From Acidobacteriaceae bacterium (GTDB taxonomy: Bacteria > Acidobacteriota > Terriglobia > Terriglobales > Acidobacteriaceae), in assembly GCA_003138515.1 (NCBI GenBank), contig PLGG01000017.1:195098-259097 (forward strand): a stretch of 64,000 nucleotides of DNA, in the 5' to 3' direction. This document shows, in pieces, positions 8,903 through 17,530 of the stretch (position 1 is its first letter; the number at the start of each line of letters is the position of its first letter). The notes beneath the pieces are model-generated. The model did not search any database. It saw nothing but the letters and a program-made list of their open reading frames with translations, and was not told the DNA's origin. Both the position numbers and the translations under genes were made by a program.

Positions 8903-10214
8903 AGATGGCCAGGCCGCTCAGCAGCTTGGGAAAAAAGTCCGTTGACTTTTGCGGCATCACTTCGCCGGCGAAAGCCACTTCCTTCAACTGCTCCATGGTC
9001 ACGGGTTTGGTGAGGAAGGCGATATCGGCCGTGCCGCTACGTACTTGCTCAACCGCTTCCTGGGCATCACGCAGATAGCGCAGGTTGGTTTGCTCGCGCA
9101 CCTTTTCGGCGTCCAGGCCCATCAGGTGCTCGAAAACAACGGAATGCAATTGCGTCAGGTCGAGCTGCCGCTGGCGTTCGGGCAGGCCTGCGAGGGCTGC
9201 GGCCATGGCATCCGGCTTGGCGCGCATCAGGAATGCCCCAGAGCAGGTAACGGCGACGAATGCCGTTCCCGTCTCGCGTGTCAACTCATCCATGAACGAA
9301 GGGGCATCGAAGGGCGGAAGCGGTTGAACGGTGAAGTACGCCTCGGCCGCCTTGAAGAAAGCCGTAGCGAAGAAGCCGTTGAGACCGTGAACGACGCGGT
9401 GCGTGGGCAGAATCACTAGTTCATCCGAGTCCATGTTGACGAAAGTCATCATGGCTGCGTCCTCGGGGAATTCGGGCTGCGGTAACTGCTGCGTGCTTGA
9501 GGCGCTTTTGCCGTGCGATCCGCCCTGGTGTTCTTTTGAGTACTTTAGTGCGGTTTCATAGCGGTGGTGGCCGTCGGCGATGATGAGCTTCTTGTCGCTC
9601 ATGGCGGTCACCAACAAGCGGATAGCCGCTGGATTGTTGACCCGCCAGAGCCTGTGCACCACCCCGTATTCGTCGGTGACTTCGGCATCCGCAGCCCCGT
9701 GGCCTTCGTACAGAATCTTTTCTATGCTGCCGGCGGGGTCGGAGTAGAGCATGAAAATCTGGCCGAAATGCGCGCGAATCGCCTTTAGCAGGTTGAGCCG
9801 ATCGCTCTTGGGCTTTGACAGCGTTTGTTCATGCCGAAATACGACCTGGTCCGCGTAATCCTGCAGCTTGCCCAGAGCGATAAATCCGCGCCGTTCCTTT
9901 TCGATTTCGGTGCCTGGAACCTTGAAACGCTGCGCATAAGCAAAGACGCACGGCTCGGTTTCCTGGATCAAAACGCCCTGTTCGCGCCAGGCTTGAAAAT
10001 CGTGTGCCGCGCGCGTATAGACGTTTTCACCCTTCTCCGCGTCAAATAGCTCAGGCAGTCCCAGGATGATCCGGACGAGGTTAAAGGGGCTGCGCTGGTA
10101 GTACGCCTGTTGCATGGCCGGACTGATCTTGTCGTAAGGCTGCGTGACCACGTCTTCCAGGCGAACCGTCGAGGGATTGTAGCGCCAGGCGCGAAAAGGA
10201 TAAATACGAGCCAT
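8889..10214 (-). CDS. DUF1015 family protein
   Basis: Conserved soluble protein of unknown function, 441 aa. Recognisable features are the N-terminal YPFRAWRYNP...QPYDKI block and the central ADGHHRYETAL motif typical of DUF1015. It is the first gene of a four-gene minus-strand set (DUF1015, amidase, GerMN, GT22) with overlapping ends, which ties it to envelope genes only by position. TATAAA lies 20 bases before the start and is a possible -10 box, but no good -35 was seen. Confidence 0.85.
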   Translation of the reverse strand: MARIYPFRAWRYNPSTVRLEDVVTQPYDKISPAMQQAYYQRSPFNLVRIILGLPELFDAEKGENVYTRAAHDFQAWREQGVLIQETEPCVFAYAQRFKVPGTEIEKERRGFIALGKLQDYADQVVFRHEQTLSKPKSDRLNLLKAIRAHFGQIFMLYSDPAGSIEKILYEGHGAADAEVTDEYGVVHRLWRVNNPAAIRLLVTAMSDKKLIIADGHHRYETALKYSKEHQGGSHGKSASSTQQLPQPEFPEDAAMMTFVNMDSDELVILPTHRVVHGLNGFFATAFFKAAEAYFTVQPLPPFDAPSFMDELTRETGTAFVAVTCSGAFLMRAKPDAMAAALAGLPERQRQLDLTQLHSVVFEHLMGLDAEKVREQTNLRYLRDAQEAVEQVRSGTADIAFLTKPVTMEQLKEVAFAGEVMPQKSTDFFPKLLSGLAIYALD

Positions 10215-10435
10215 GAGAAAGGTCTTGCTCTCCGTTTATACGGTGGAATTTGAGCCCCGCTTACGCCGCGATATCTGCTGGAGATCGAACAGCTTCCCCA
10301 GCCTCGATTGTACCGCAGCGCTTGACGCGCACGGCCTGCGTAAAGTCTGGTCTGCGCGATGCCGCTGTGACAATCTGCTGACAGCAGAGGCGCGCAGATG
10401 GTGGTAATATCGCCTTCAACCCTCCGTGGTGCCTC

Positions 10436-11512
10436 ATGAGGACGTTTCCCCAGCACGCGATTCCAAACGGGGTGGGCAACCTCGCCTTATTTTGCCGCCT
10501 CGTCTGCTTGAGTGCGTTGGCCACGGTCCTTTGCTTGGCGCAGGCGCACGCACAGGAGGATCAACTAAACAAGGTCCACGTCGAGCCGCCGTCGGCCTCC
10601 TCGCCGCCGGCGAGCGAGCCAAAGGGCGCAGAGGCTGCTCCCGAAACCGGAACAGCGTCGCTCCGCATCCATCCAGGCTCATTCATCCGCATGAATGTGG
10701 ACATGGTCCTGGTCCCGGTCACGGTCACCGACCCCCTGAACAGGCTGGTGACAGGTTTGGAAAAAGAGGACTTTCAGGTCTACGAAAACAGCGGCGAGGA
10801 GAGAATCGCTAGTTTCGCCTCCGAGGACGCCCCGGTCTCCATCGGAGTCATCTTTGACCTCTCCGGCTCCATGACATCCAAACTGGTCCGCGCCCGCGAA
10901 GCGATTCTGCAGTTCATCAAGACGGCAAATCCGCAGGATGAATTCTTCGTCATAGGCTTCAACGACCGGCCGGAGCTGATTGAGGACTTCACCAGCTCTG
11001 TTGACGACATTCAGGCACGGCTGGCGACCGTTCACGCTGGTCACCGCACCGCGCTGCTGGATGCGATCTATTACGGCATCGCCAAGATGAAGGACGCCCA
11101 TCACGAGCGGAAGGCATTGCTGGTCGTTTCCGACGGCGGCGACAACCGCTCCCGCTTCACCGAGGGCGAGGTCCGGGCCGGCGTGCGCGAAGCTGACGTG
11201 GAGATCTACTCGATCGGCATCTTCGATCCGTACGCGCCCACCCCTGAAGAGCGCACCGGCCCGCAGCTCCTCGACGACATCAGTTCCGCGACCGGCGGGC
11301 GGCTCTTTCGCGTCGACGACGTGGACGAGATGAGCGACATCGCCGAAAAGATCTCCACCGAGCTGCGCAACCAGTATGTGATTGGCTACAAGCCCAAGGA
11401 TCTGACCCGCGATGGCAAGTGGCGTAAAGTGAAAGTGAAGGTAAGCCCGCCTCCGGGTCTTCCTCCACTTACGGTCTATGCTCGCACCGGCTACTATGCG
11501 CCTCTGCAATAA
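10436..11512 (+). CDS. Secreted VWFA-related protein with intact MIDAS
   Basis: A signal peptide of about 40 residues ending QAHAQ is followed by a low-complexity Pro/Ala/Glu linker. A conserved beta segment (VPVTVTDPLNRLVTGLEKED) leads into a von Willebrand A domain. The MIDAS residues D141-L-S143-G-S145 (GVIFDLSGSM) are complete, so metal-dependent ligand binding is plausible. It ends with the YVIGYKP...TGYYAP pattern of the acidobacterial VWFA-related family (TIGR03436-like). Function of the family is unknown. The next gene encodes a paralogue and overlaps it. Confidence 0.85.
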   Translation: MRTFPQHAIPNGVGNLALFCRLVCLSALATVLCLAQAHAQEDQLNKVHVEPPSASSPPASEPKGAEAAPETGTASLRIHPGSFIRMNVDMVLVPVTVTDPLNRLVTGLEKEDFQVYENSGEERIASFASEDAPVSIGVIFDLSGSMTSKLVRAREAILQFIKTANPQDEFFVIGFNDRPELIEDFTSSVDDIQARLATVHAGHRTALLDAIYYGIAKMKDAHHERKALLVVSDGGDNRSRFTEGEVRAGVREADVEIYSIGIFDPYAPTPEERTGPQLLDDISSATGGRLFRVDDVDEMSDIAEKISTELRNQYVIGYKPKDLTRDGKWRKVKVKVSPPPGLPPLTVYARTGYYAPLQ

Positions 11513-12566
11513 CGCGATTCTGGCCGCCTTCTTTGCCGCCGCAGGGCTTGCTTTGTCCGCGCAGCAGGCGCCTGCGCCGCAAGCCGCAGCGCAGGCAACT
11601 CCGGCGCCGCCGCCAACTGTCGATACCGATCCGGTCCGGTCGCCAGACGTCGTCGCTCCGGCTCCGTCCTCCGGTGCGGTGCGTAAAGAGGGCGAGGGTT
11701 ACCTGCTCCACACCGACGTGGAAGAGGTGGTGCTCAACGCCACCGTCCTCAACGGCACCAGCCTGGTCGAAAACCTGACCAAGAATGATTTCGCGGTCTA
11801 CGAAGACGGAGTGAAGCAGACGCTGATCAGCTTTCAGCACACTGATCTGCCGGTTTCCATGGGGCTGGTGGTCGACAACTCCGGGTCGATGTACCGCAAG
11901 CGGCCCTCGGTGAATAAGTCCGCACTCGACCTCGTCGAGGCCTCGAACCCGCAGGACGAAGCCTTTGTAGTGAACTTCTCTGACGAAGCGTTCATTGATT
12001 GTGACTTCACATCGAGTATTAACAAGCTGCGCGATGGGCTGTCGCACATCGATTCCCGCGGCGGCACCGCCCTGTACGACGCCGTCGCGGCCTCAGCTGA
12101 CAAGCTGGTTGCCGATGCAAAACGGCCCAAGCAGGTTCTGATCCTGATCACCGACGGCGAGGACAACGCATCGAGCTCGGACCTGGAGCAGACTATCGCG
12201 CGCGTGCAGCAACTCTCCGGGCCGGTGATTTACTCGATTGGACTGCTCTTTGGCGACGAGATGAGCCGCGCCGAGGTGCGCCACGCGCGGCGTGCGCTGG
12301 AAATGCTTTCCCAGGAAACAGGCGGCATGGCGTTTTTCCCAAAATCCATCGACCAGATCGATCAGATCGCCGCCGAGGTGGCGCGCGACATCCGCAGCCA
12401 GTACACGCTCGGCTATCACTCGACGAAGCCGACGACGGTGCCGGGCTTCAGGCGCGTGGAGGTGACCGCCGAGTCCAAAGGATCGGGCAAGCTCACAGTC
12501 CGCACCCGTACTGGCTATTTCCCGGTAGTGCGCACACCAAAACAGACAGCGGCGACGGAGAAGTAG
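11496..12566 (+). CDS. Secreted VWFA-related protein, paralogue of the upstream gene
   Basis: A signal peptide (residues 1 to about 22, ending LSAQQ) is followed by a Pro/Ala linker, the NLTKNDFAVYEDG block and a VWA domain with MIDAS D127-N-S129-G-S131. It ends with QYTLGYH...TGYFPV. The chosen ATG overlaps the preceding gene by 17 bp and gives a compact signal peptide. An ATG 18 bases earlier is possible, and neither has a good ribosome site, so translational coupling is likely. The two tandem proteins may act as a pair (inference). Confidence 0.83.
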   Translation: MRLCNNAILAAFFAAAGLALSAQQAPAPQAAAQATPAPPPTVDTDPVRSPDVVAPAPSSGAVRKEGEGYLLHTDVEEVVLNATVLNGTSLVENLTKNDFAVYEDGVKQTLISFQHTDLPVSMGLVVDNSGSMYRKRPSVNKSALDLVEASNPQDEAFVVNFSDEAFIDCDFTSSINKLRDGLSHIDSRGGTALYDAVAASADKLVADAKRPKQVLILITDGEDNASSSDLEQTIARVQQLSGPVIYSIGLLFGDEMSRAEVRHARRALEMLSQETGGMAFFPKSIDQIDQIAAEVARDIRSQYTLGYHSTKPTTVPGFRRVEVTAESKGSGKLTVRTRTGYFPVVRTPKQTAATEK

Positions 12567-12618
12567 AGCGTCGAAGAATTAGTGGGCCGAAGGAATAGAG
12601 GCCGAGGAGATTATCGAC

Positions 12619-12870
12619 ATGCCAAATGAAGCTGAACTGAAGGCCGAACTAGAACAACTCGCACACCTCAAAGCGATGGGTGAGAAGGCATACGACGACA
12701 TGTACGAGGAGCATTCGCCGAGTGATGCCAATGCCCGCTATAGCGACGCCAAGGAGTGCTTTTACGATGCTATCGGGCTGGCCAACCGGCTCGGCCTCAA
12801 GGAAGAATCCGAGGCGCTCAGCGCGCGCCTGGCGCACATCAAGGCGGTTTTCCGCGGCCAGTTTACCTAG
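12619..12870 (+). CDS. Small conserved-looking hypothetical protein, 83 aa
   Basis: Soluble, charged, predicted helical protein with no membrane segment. Coding is supported by GAGGAG ten bases before the ATG and a protein-like composition. The middle (residues 34-70) reads like a single TPR-like helix pair: DAKECFYDAIGLANRLGLKE. It follows the two VWFA genes by 52 bp and could be in their transcript. No function is assigned. Confidence 0.7.
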   Translation: MPNEAELKAELEQLAHLKAMGEKAYDDMYEEHSPSDANARYSDAKECFYDAIGLANRLGLKEESEALSARLAHIKAVFRGQFT

Positions 12871-12913
12871 CGCCATTGGATGATCTGCAAGAGATCATTG
12901 CGTAGTTTTTGTT

Positions 12914-12960
12914 GCGATTTCTCATCGGAACCCGATTCGAGAATCGCCTCGAGAATCGCC
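12914..12960. repeat. 12-bp direct repeat able to form two alternative hairpins
   Basis: TCGAGAATCGCC occurs twice in tandem (12937-12948 and 12949-12960). Both copies contain GAGAATCGC, which is nearly complementary to GCGATTTCTC at 12914-12923 with one bulged base. The upstream arm can therefore pair with either copy. It lies 130 bp before the trans-sulfuration gene. Confidence 0.45.
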
Positions 12961-13054
12961 CTGCCGTTTGCAGTCTGACGGCAGTTAATGCAATTCAACG
13001 TGCGCATATCGTCATCCGATGGTTTCGCTGGCCCGCCCCGATGCTCCGCGCGAT

Positions 13055-13089
13055 AAGCTAATAGCTAAAAGCTAGGAGCTGACAGCTAC
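13055..13089. repeat. Heptameric tandem array, five units of NAGCTAN
   Basis: Five contiguous 7-bp units (AAGCTAA, TAGCTAA, AAGCTAG, GAGCTGA, CAGCTAC) end three bases before the ATG at 13093. The array occupies the place where a ribosome site should be; the only purine-rich core, GGAG, is about 14 bases from the ATG. It is related in sequence to the arrays at 34444-34485 and 37581-37615. Confidence 0.75.
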
Positions 13090-13092
13090 ATC

Positions 13093-14241
13093 ATGTCCCC
13101 TTACAAGTACTCAACCCTTGCCGTCCACGCCGGGCAGCACCCTGACCCACTCACCGGAGCGGTGAATGTGCCCCTCTACCTTTCCTCGACCTTTGAACTC
13201 ACCGGAATCGGCAGCGACCGCGGCTGGGATTACTCCCGCGCCGGCAACCCAACGCGCGATCGCCTCGAAACGGCGCTGGCCACACTGGAGGGCGGAACGA
13301 GCGGGCATGCGTTCACCACCGGGATGGCCGCCATCTCCGCGCTGGTGGCGATGCTGCACGCGGGCGATCATGTTGTCTGCTCGCGCGACGTGTATGCCGG
13401 AACAGTGCGCCTCTTCGATCAGATCGTGAGCGGCTACGGCATCCAGATCGAATACGTGGACACGAGCGACCTGTCCGCCGTAGAAGCGGCGATAAAGCCG
13501 AACACGAAGCTCGTGCACATTGAAACGCCGAGCAATCCGCTCATGGTGCTTACCGACATTGCGGCCGTCGCCAAGATCGCGCACGCCCACGGCGTCGAAG
13601 TAAGCGTCGACAATACCTTCCTGTCGCCCGCATTGCAGCGCCCGCTCGAGCTCGGCGCCGACATTGTGATGCATTCGACCACCAAATACCTGAATGGCCA
13701 CTCCGACGGCCTGGGCGGAGCGCTGATCGGGTCAAAGCCCGAGCACAAGGAGCGCTTTCTGCTCATCCAGAAGGCGGCCGGCGGCGTAATGTCTCCCTTC
13801 GAGTGCTTCCTGGTACTGCGCGGTATCAAGACGCTGCCATTGCGCATCCAGCAGCATGAGGCCAACGGCCGCGCGGTGGCGGAGTTCCTTTCCACGCATC
13901 CGAAGGTAAGCAAGTTGGCCTATCCGGGCCTGAAGACTCACCCACAGTATGATCTGGCGCTGAAACAGCAGAAGGGCTTCGGATCGATGATGAGCTTCGA
14001 ACTGAAATCCCGCGACGAAGCGGCGCGGTTCCTCAAGGCGATCAAGATCTTCATCAATGCAGAGTCGCTGGGCGGGGTCGAGTCGCTGGCGTCGCACTCA
14101 GCCACTACCACGCACGGCTCGGTGAGCGAGGAAGTGCGCCGCTCGATGGGGATCAACGAGGGGCGGATTCGCCTTTCGATCGGCATCGAGGACAAGGAAG
14201 ACCTGATCGCCGACCTCGATCAGGCCCTCGCCGCGGTCTGA
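13093..14241 (+). CDS. PLP-dependent trans-sulfuration enzyme (cystathionine gamma-synthase/lyase family)
   Basis: Cys/Met-metabolism PLP enzyme acting on O-acyl-homoserine or cystathionine. The Schiff-base Lys198 is in HSTTKYLNGHSD. SRAGNPTRDRLE (residues 48-59), the cofactor-binding SVDNTF and the SLGGVESLASHSATTTH block near the C-terminus are all canonical. At 382 aa it is normal length. Synthase and lyase cannot be separated by eye, and no other methionine or cysteine gene is adjacent (metK is at 46636). The start lies directly behind a heptad repeat array. Confidence 0.92.
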   Translation: MSPYKYSTLAVHAGQHPDPLTGAVNVPLYLSSTFELTGIGSDRGWDYSRAGNPTRDRLETALATLEGGTSGHAFTTGMAAISALVAMLHAGDHVVCSRDVYAGTVRLFDQIVSGYGIQIEYVDTSDLSAVEAAIKPNTKLVHIETPSNPLMVLTDIAAVAKIAHAHGVEVSVDNTFLSPALQRPLELGADIVMHSTTKYLNGHSDGLGGALIGSKPEHKERFLLIQKAAGGVMSPFECFLVLRGIKTLPLRIQQHEANGRAVAEFLSTHPKVSKLAYPGLKTHPQYDLALKQQKGFGSMMSFELKSRDEAARFLKAIKIFINAESLGGVESLASHSATTTHGSVSEEVRRSMGINEGRIRLSIGIEDKEDLIADLDQALAAV

Positions 14242-14250
14242 GGAGGCGTT

Positions 14251-14961
14251 GTGTCCGATGCGCGGCTGATTCAAGCGGGACTGATTCTTGCGATTGACAC
14301 TTGCGGGCCGTCCGGTTCGGTGGCGCTGGGCCGGCTGCCCGGCCGCGACCTGGAGATTCTCGGGCAAATCGAGCTGGCCGGACGCACCTACTCGGCGACG
14401 CTGGTGGCCGCGGTGGGCGAGTTGCTGCGATCGGCGGGCACGGAACTCCGAGAACTGGGCGGGATTGTTGTCGTCAACGGGCCGGGGAGCTTTACGGGCG
14501 TCCGCGTCGGGCTGAGCGCCGTGAAAGGCCTGGCCGAAGGGACGGAGATTCCCGTGGTCGCACTCTCACGGCTCGAGGTCCTTTCGCGGTTGTCCGGGGT
14601 GCCGTCATCGGCGCTCGATGCGCACCGGGGCGAGGTCTTCCTGAGGCTGGAGCAAATGGGCTCGAAAGTGAACGAAATCCTTGCCGGCCCCGGCGAACTT
14701 GCAGCGATCCATCCTGCACCGGTTCGTGTGGCCGTGTGCGACGACGGCGCAGCGGCGGTGCTGGCGGCTGCGTGGCCAGGGGCGCAACTGATCGCGGTGC
14801 CGGCGCCGGTTGCGGCGGATGCGCTCCGCCTTGGCGAGGCGCGCCTGACTGCCGGTGTTTTCGCCGATCTGGCTCTGCTCGACGGCCATTACCTGCGGCG
14901 GTCGGACGCGGAGATTTTTGGCGTGGAAGCCGAGGGCAAGCCCGCGATGGCGGCTTCATAG
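14251..14961 (+). CDS. tsaB: tRNA threonylcarbamoyladenosine biosynthesis protein TsaB
   Basis: Non-catalytic partner of TsaD in t6A37 formation. It has the ASKHA-type N-terminus ILAIDTCGPSGSVAL and the family block VVNGPGSFTGVRVGLS...GLAEG. At 236 aa it is a usual length. The start is GTG with GAGGAGG eight bases upstream. It follows the PLP enzyme by 9 bp and precedes rimI by 5 bp, so a small operon is likely. Confidence 0.94.
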   Translation: MSDARLIQAGLILAIDTCGPSGSVALGRLPGRDLEILGQIELAGRTYSATLVAAVGELLRSAGTELRELGGIVVVNGPGSFTGVRVGLSAVKGLAEGTEIPVVALSRLEVLSRLSGVPSSALDAHRGEVFLRLEQMGSKVNEILAGPGELAAIHPAPVRVAVCDDGAAAVLAAAWPGAQLIAVPAPVAADALRLGEARLTAGVFADLALLDGHYLRRSDAEIFGVEAEGKPAMAAS

Positions 14962-14966
14962 CGTTT

Positions 14967-15443
14967 ATGGAGCCCCCTGCAGAGACCGTGCAGATCCGGC
15001 GCATGACCGCGGCCGACGTGACTCAAGTGATGGAAATCGCCGCGTGTCTGCCGGAGGCGCCCCAATGGCCAGAGGCGGCCTACCTGACCGCCCTGAATCC
15101 ACAATCGACGCCCCACCGAATCACCCTGGTCGCTTCCGGGCCCCGGCCCGAGAGCGTCCAGGGCTTTACCATGGCCAGCTTATTGCCTCCCCAGGCGGAA
15201 CTGGAATCGATTGCCGTGGCCGCCGGGAGCCAGCGGCTCGGTCTGGGCCGCATGCTCTTCGACGCTCTCGTGAATGATCTGCAGGCGGCAGGTTTCCTCG
15301 AAATTGCCCTCGAGGTGCGGGCGTCGAACCGCCCGGCACTGGCCTTTTACCGGTCCGCTGGCTTCCGTCAAACCGGTCTTCGCAGGGCCTACTACGCTGA
15401 TCCTATTGAAGATGCGGTGCTCATGCGGCTTCATTTCACTTGA
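14967..15443 (+). CDS. rimI: Ribosomal-protein-alanine N-acetyltransferase-like GNAT protein
   Basis: GNAT acetyltransferase of 158 aa. The acetyl-CoA loop appears as QRLGLGRML after the SIAVAAGS strand, followed by LEVRASNRPALAFYRSAGF, the classic RimI motif. The adjacent tsaB gene supports RimI, a frequent pairing. The start ATG at 14967 lies five bases after the tsaB stop; the frame is open further upstream but only as an out-of-phase reading inside tsaB. Confidence 0.88.
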   Translation: MEPPAETVQIRRMTAADVTQVMEIAACLPEAPQWPEAAYLTALNPQSTPHRITLVASGPRPESVQGFTMASLLPPQAELESIAVAAGSQRLGLGRMLFDALVNDLQAAGFLEIALEVRASNRPALAFYRSAGFRQTGLRRAYYADPIEDAVLMRLHFT

Positions 15444-15615
15444 GGCGTGGCCGGGAGGGTCATCCGGCATCAGTTACCTCGATATTCACAGGGAGATGTT
15501 ACCTTCAGCGGATTTCTCGCTTGCCGATTCACCCAAAACAGCGATATATGTAAATGTTCTAATAAAAACGGCGGCAAGGTATCGCCAAACCAACCCGCCG
15601 AACCGGAGGTGCTTG

Positions 15616-15825
15616 ATGGACGAAGTACAAGGTTCCATGCTGAGCGAAGAGATCGATCGCCTGCACGCAGAACATCGCCGCTACGCTCAGCGTTTGGAAG
15701 AGTTGCTTCAAAAGCCATACCTTTCCGAAGATGAACAGATGGAAGAAGTGCGCTTGAAGAAGCTCAAGCTGCACGCCAAGGACCTGATCTTCGCGCTGGA
15801 ACGCCGCGTTCTCGTCGTGGCGTAA
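15616..15825 (+). CDS. DUF465 (YdcH-like) small coiled-coil protein
   Basis: A 69-aa all-helical protein. The C-terminal part (about residues 42-60: EEVRLKKLKLHAKD) shows the Lys-rich repeating pattern of DUF465, and the central heptads suggest a coiled coil. CGGAGG lies 7 bases upstream of the ATG. The function of the family is unknown. It stands alone between rimI and psd. Confidence 0.75.
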   Translation: MDEVQGSMLSEEIDRLHAEHRRYAQRLEELLQKPYLSEDEQMEEVRLKKLKLHAKDLIFALERRVLVVA

Positions 15826-15942
15826 GTTTTGAGGTATTAAGCTTTTGTGGCTCACGGGCCGAGCTTGGCGGCTTGGCAGTGTGAGGTGTTTCAGCGTGTC
15901 CCCGCGCCACCCTTCTTCAGGGTTTCGTCCCTTCAATCACCG

Positions 15943-15948
15943 TATAAT
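15943..15948 (+). promoter_or_regulatory. TATAAT -10 box, near-leaderless promoter of psd
   Basis: A perfect TATAAT sits 11 bases before the psd ATG. No convincing -35 element is present 16-18 bp upstream. Initiation about seven bases after the box would give a leader of only a few bases, consistent with the absence of a Shine-Dalgarno. Confidence 0.5.
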
Positions 15949-15959
15949 CGTTGGGAACT

Positions 15960-16601
15960 ATGGTTCGCGACGGTTACATTTACGGAATCAGTCTGCTGGC
16001 AGTTGCCGCAGCGCTCAAATGGCTTACAGGATATTGGGTTTGGGGCCTTGCGCCGGTCCTTCTCGCGGCGTTTTTCCTGTGGTTCTTCCGTGATCCTCAA
16101 CGCACCATTCCAGCCGGTCAAGGCTTGATCGTCTCGCCTGGCGACGGCCTGGTGACCGAAACAACCGCCATCATGACTCCTGACGGGGCTCGCCAGCGGA
16201 TCAGTATTTTTCTGAGTGTCTTTGACGTTCATGTGAACCGCGCGCCCATCGGCGGCGTCCTCAGCCAGGTGCGCTATCGCAAGGGCCAATTTCTGAACGC
16301 CATGAATCCGGTCTCGGCCGAGCGCAACGAACAGAACACGGTCACGGTACGCGGCCTGGGAGCAGATGCGGGATTCGAGGTTACATTCAAGCAGATTGCC
16401 GGGCTGCTGGCGAGACGCATCGTCTTTCGCTGCGATCAAGGGCAGTCGGTCGAGCGTGGGCAGCGTGTCGGCCTAATCAAATTCGGTTCCAGAGTCGATG
16501 TCGTCATCCCATCAAGCGCAGTGCTGCAAGTGAAAGTTGGAGAGCGGGTCAAGGGCGGCACTAGTGTGCTGGCCTCCATGCCGCAGGGAGAGAGCTCGTG
16601 A
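15960..16601 (+). CDS. psd: Phosphatidylserine decarboxylase, short soluble-type
   Basis: Converts phosphatidylserine to phosphatidylethanolamine. Two N-terminal hydrophobic segments (about residues 6-42) precede SPGDGLV, a conserved [13 protein letters not shown] block and the self-cleavage dipeptide Gly176-Ser177 in [11 protein letters not shown]. The serine becomes the pyruvoyl group. At 213 aa it belongs to the short (archaeal-type) class. A TTG nine bases earlier is possible, but ATG gives the typical start. It overlaps pssA by four bases. Confidence 0.94.
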   Translation: MVRDGYIYGISLLAVAAALKWLTGYWVWGLAPVLLAAFFLWFFRDPQRTIPAGQGLIVSPGDGLVTETTAIMTPDGARQRISIFLSVFDVHVNRAPIGGVLSQVRYRKGQFLNAMNPVSAERNEQNTVTVRGLGADAGFEVTFKQIAGLLARRIVFRCDQGQSVERGQRVGLIKFGSRVDVVIPSSAVLQVKVGERVKGGTSVLASMPQGESS

Positions 16602-17500
16602 ATTCCTTTGATTTTCAACGGGCAAAAGGAAAGCCTCATCCGCGTCTCCGGCGAGGCATGTACTTGCTCCCCTCGCTATTCACGGCAGGCAGCCTGGGGG
16701 CAGGCTACTTTGCCATCACTCAGACTATCGGAGCTCTGGATGGAAGCGGCCAGGCACACGTGCACCTGGACTGGGCAGCGATCGCCATTCTGTTTGCCAT
16801 TCCGTTCGACGCGCTCGATGGCCGTATCGCCCGCTTGACCAACACCACCAGCGACTTCGGCAGAGAGCTGGACTCGCTGGCAGATGTCATCACCTTTGGC
16901 GTGGCGCCCAGCCTGCTCGCTTTCGTCTGGGGATTCCGCTTCCTCCCCGATTCGTTGAGTTTTGAACTGCGGCAGCACTTGATGCAGGCTGGTGCATTCA
17001 TTTGCTTTCTCTTTCTCCTTAGCGGAGCTTCGCGGCTGGCGCGATTTAACATCAGTCCCGATGCGCAACCGCGAAACCCTGGGCGCGCCGACAGAAAGTA
17101 TTTTGTCGGCATGCCGATCCCCGCGGCGGCTGGCCTGCTGGCTGCCACCGTCCACTTCTTCAATGCCTATCCTGTCGAGGAGTGGTGGGTCGCCGTTCCC
17201 TGGCTCATTCTTGTTGGGCTGACGGCATTTTTGATGGTCAGCACCTGGCGCTTCTGGTCAGCCAAAGAGATCAATTTTTCCCGCCGCCATCCCTTCCAGT
17301 TGTTGGTTCTGCTGGCGTTGATCGCCTACATCGCGCTGCGGTACTCGAATGTGGTCATGTTCCCGGTCGCATTGGTGTACATGTTCTCTGGCATCTGGGT
17401 GCGCGCAGCTTATGGCTGGTCCAGGCGGCGGCGCAAAAAGCCGCTCGATCCGCCCGCTCACTCGCCGGTCGCAGCCGAACCCGGCGCTGGAAGACCGTAG
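16598..17500 (+). CDS. pssA: CDP-diacylglycerol--serine O-phosphatidyltransferase
   Basis: Makes phosphatidylserine, the substrate of the overlapping psd product. The CDP-alcohol phosphatidyltransferase motif is complete: D74-G75, A78-R79, G88, D92, D96. About eight hydrophobic segments follow, and the tail is basic and proline-rich. The GTG start overlaps the psd stop (GTGA). At 300 aa it is slightly longer than average. The pair forms the phosphatidylethanolamine branch. Confidence 0.94.
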   Translation: MNSFDFQRAKGKPHPRLRRGMYLLPSLFTAGSLGAGYFAITQTIGALDGSGQAHVHLDWAAIAILFAIPFDALDGRIARLTNTTSDFGRELDSLADVITFGVAPSLLAFVWGFRFLPDSLSFELRQHLMQAGAFICFLFLLSGASRLARFNISPDAQPRNPGRADRKYFVGMPIPAAAGLLAATVHFFNAYPVEEWWVAVPWLILVGLTAFLMVSTWRFWSAKEINFSRRHPFQLLVLLALIAYIALRYSNVVMFPVALVYMFSGIWVRAAYGWSRRRRKKPLDPPAHSPVAAEPGAGRP

Positions 17501-17530
17501 CCCTAATTCAAAGCAAGCCAAAGGACGCCT

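Noticed and set aside
14301..14966. In-frame upstream extension of rimI
   Set aside because: It is tsaB read in another frame; the RimI family starts near the ATG at 14967.
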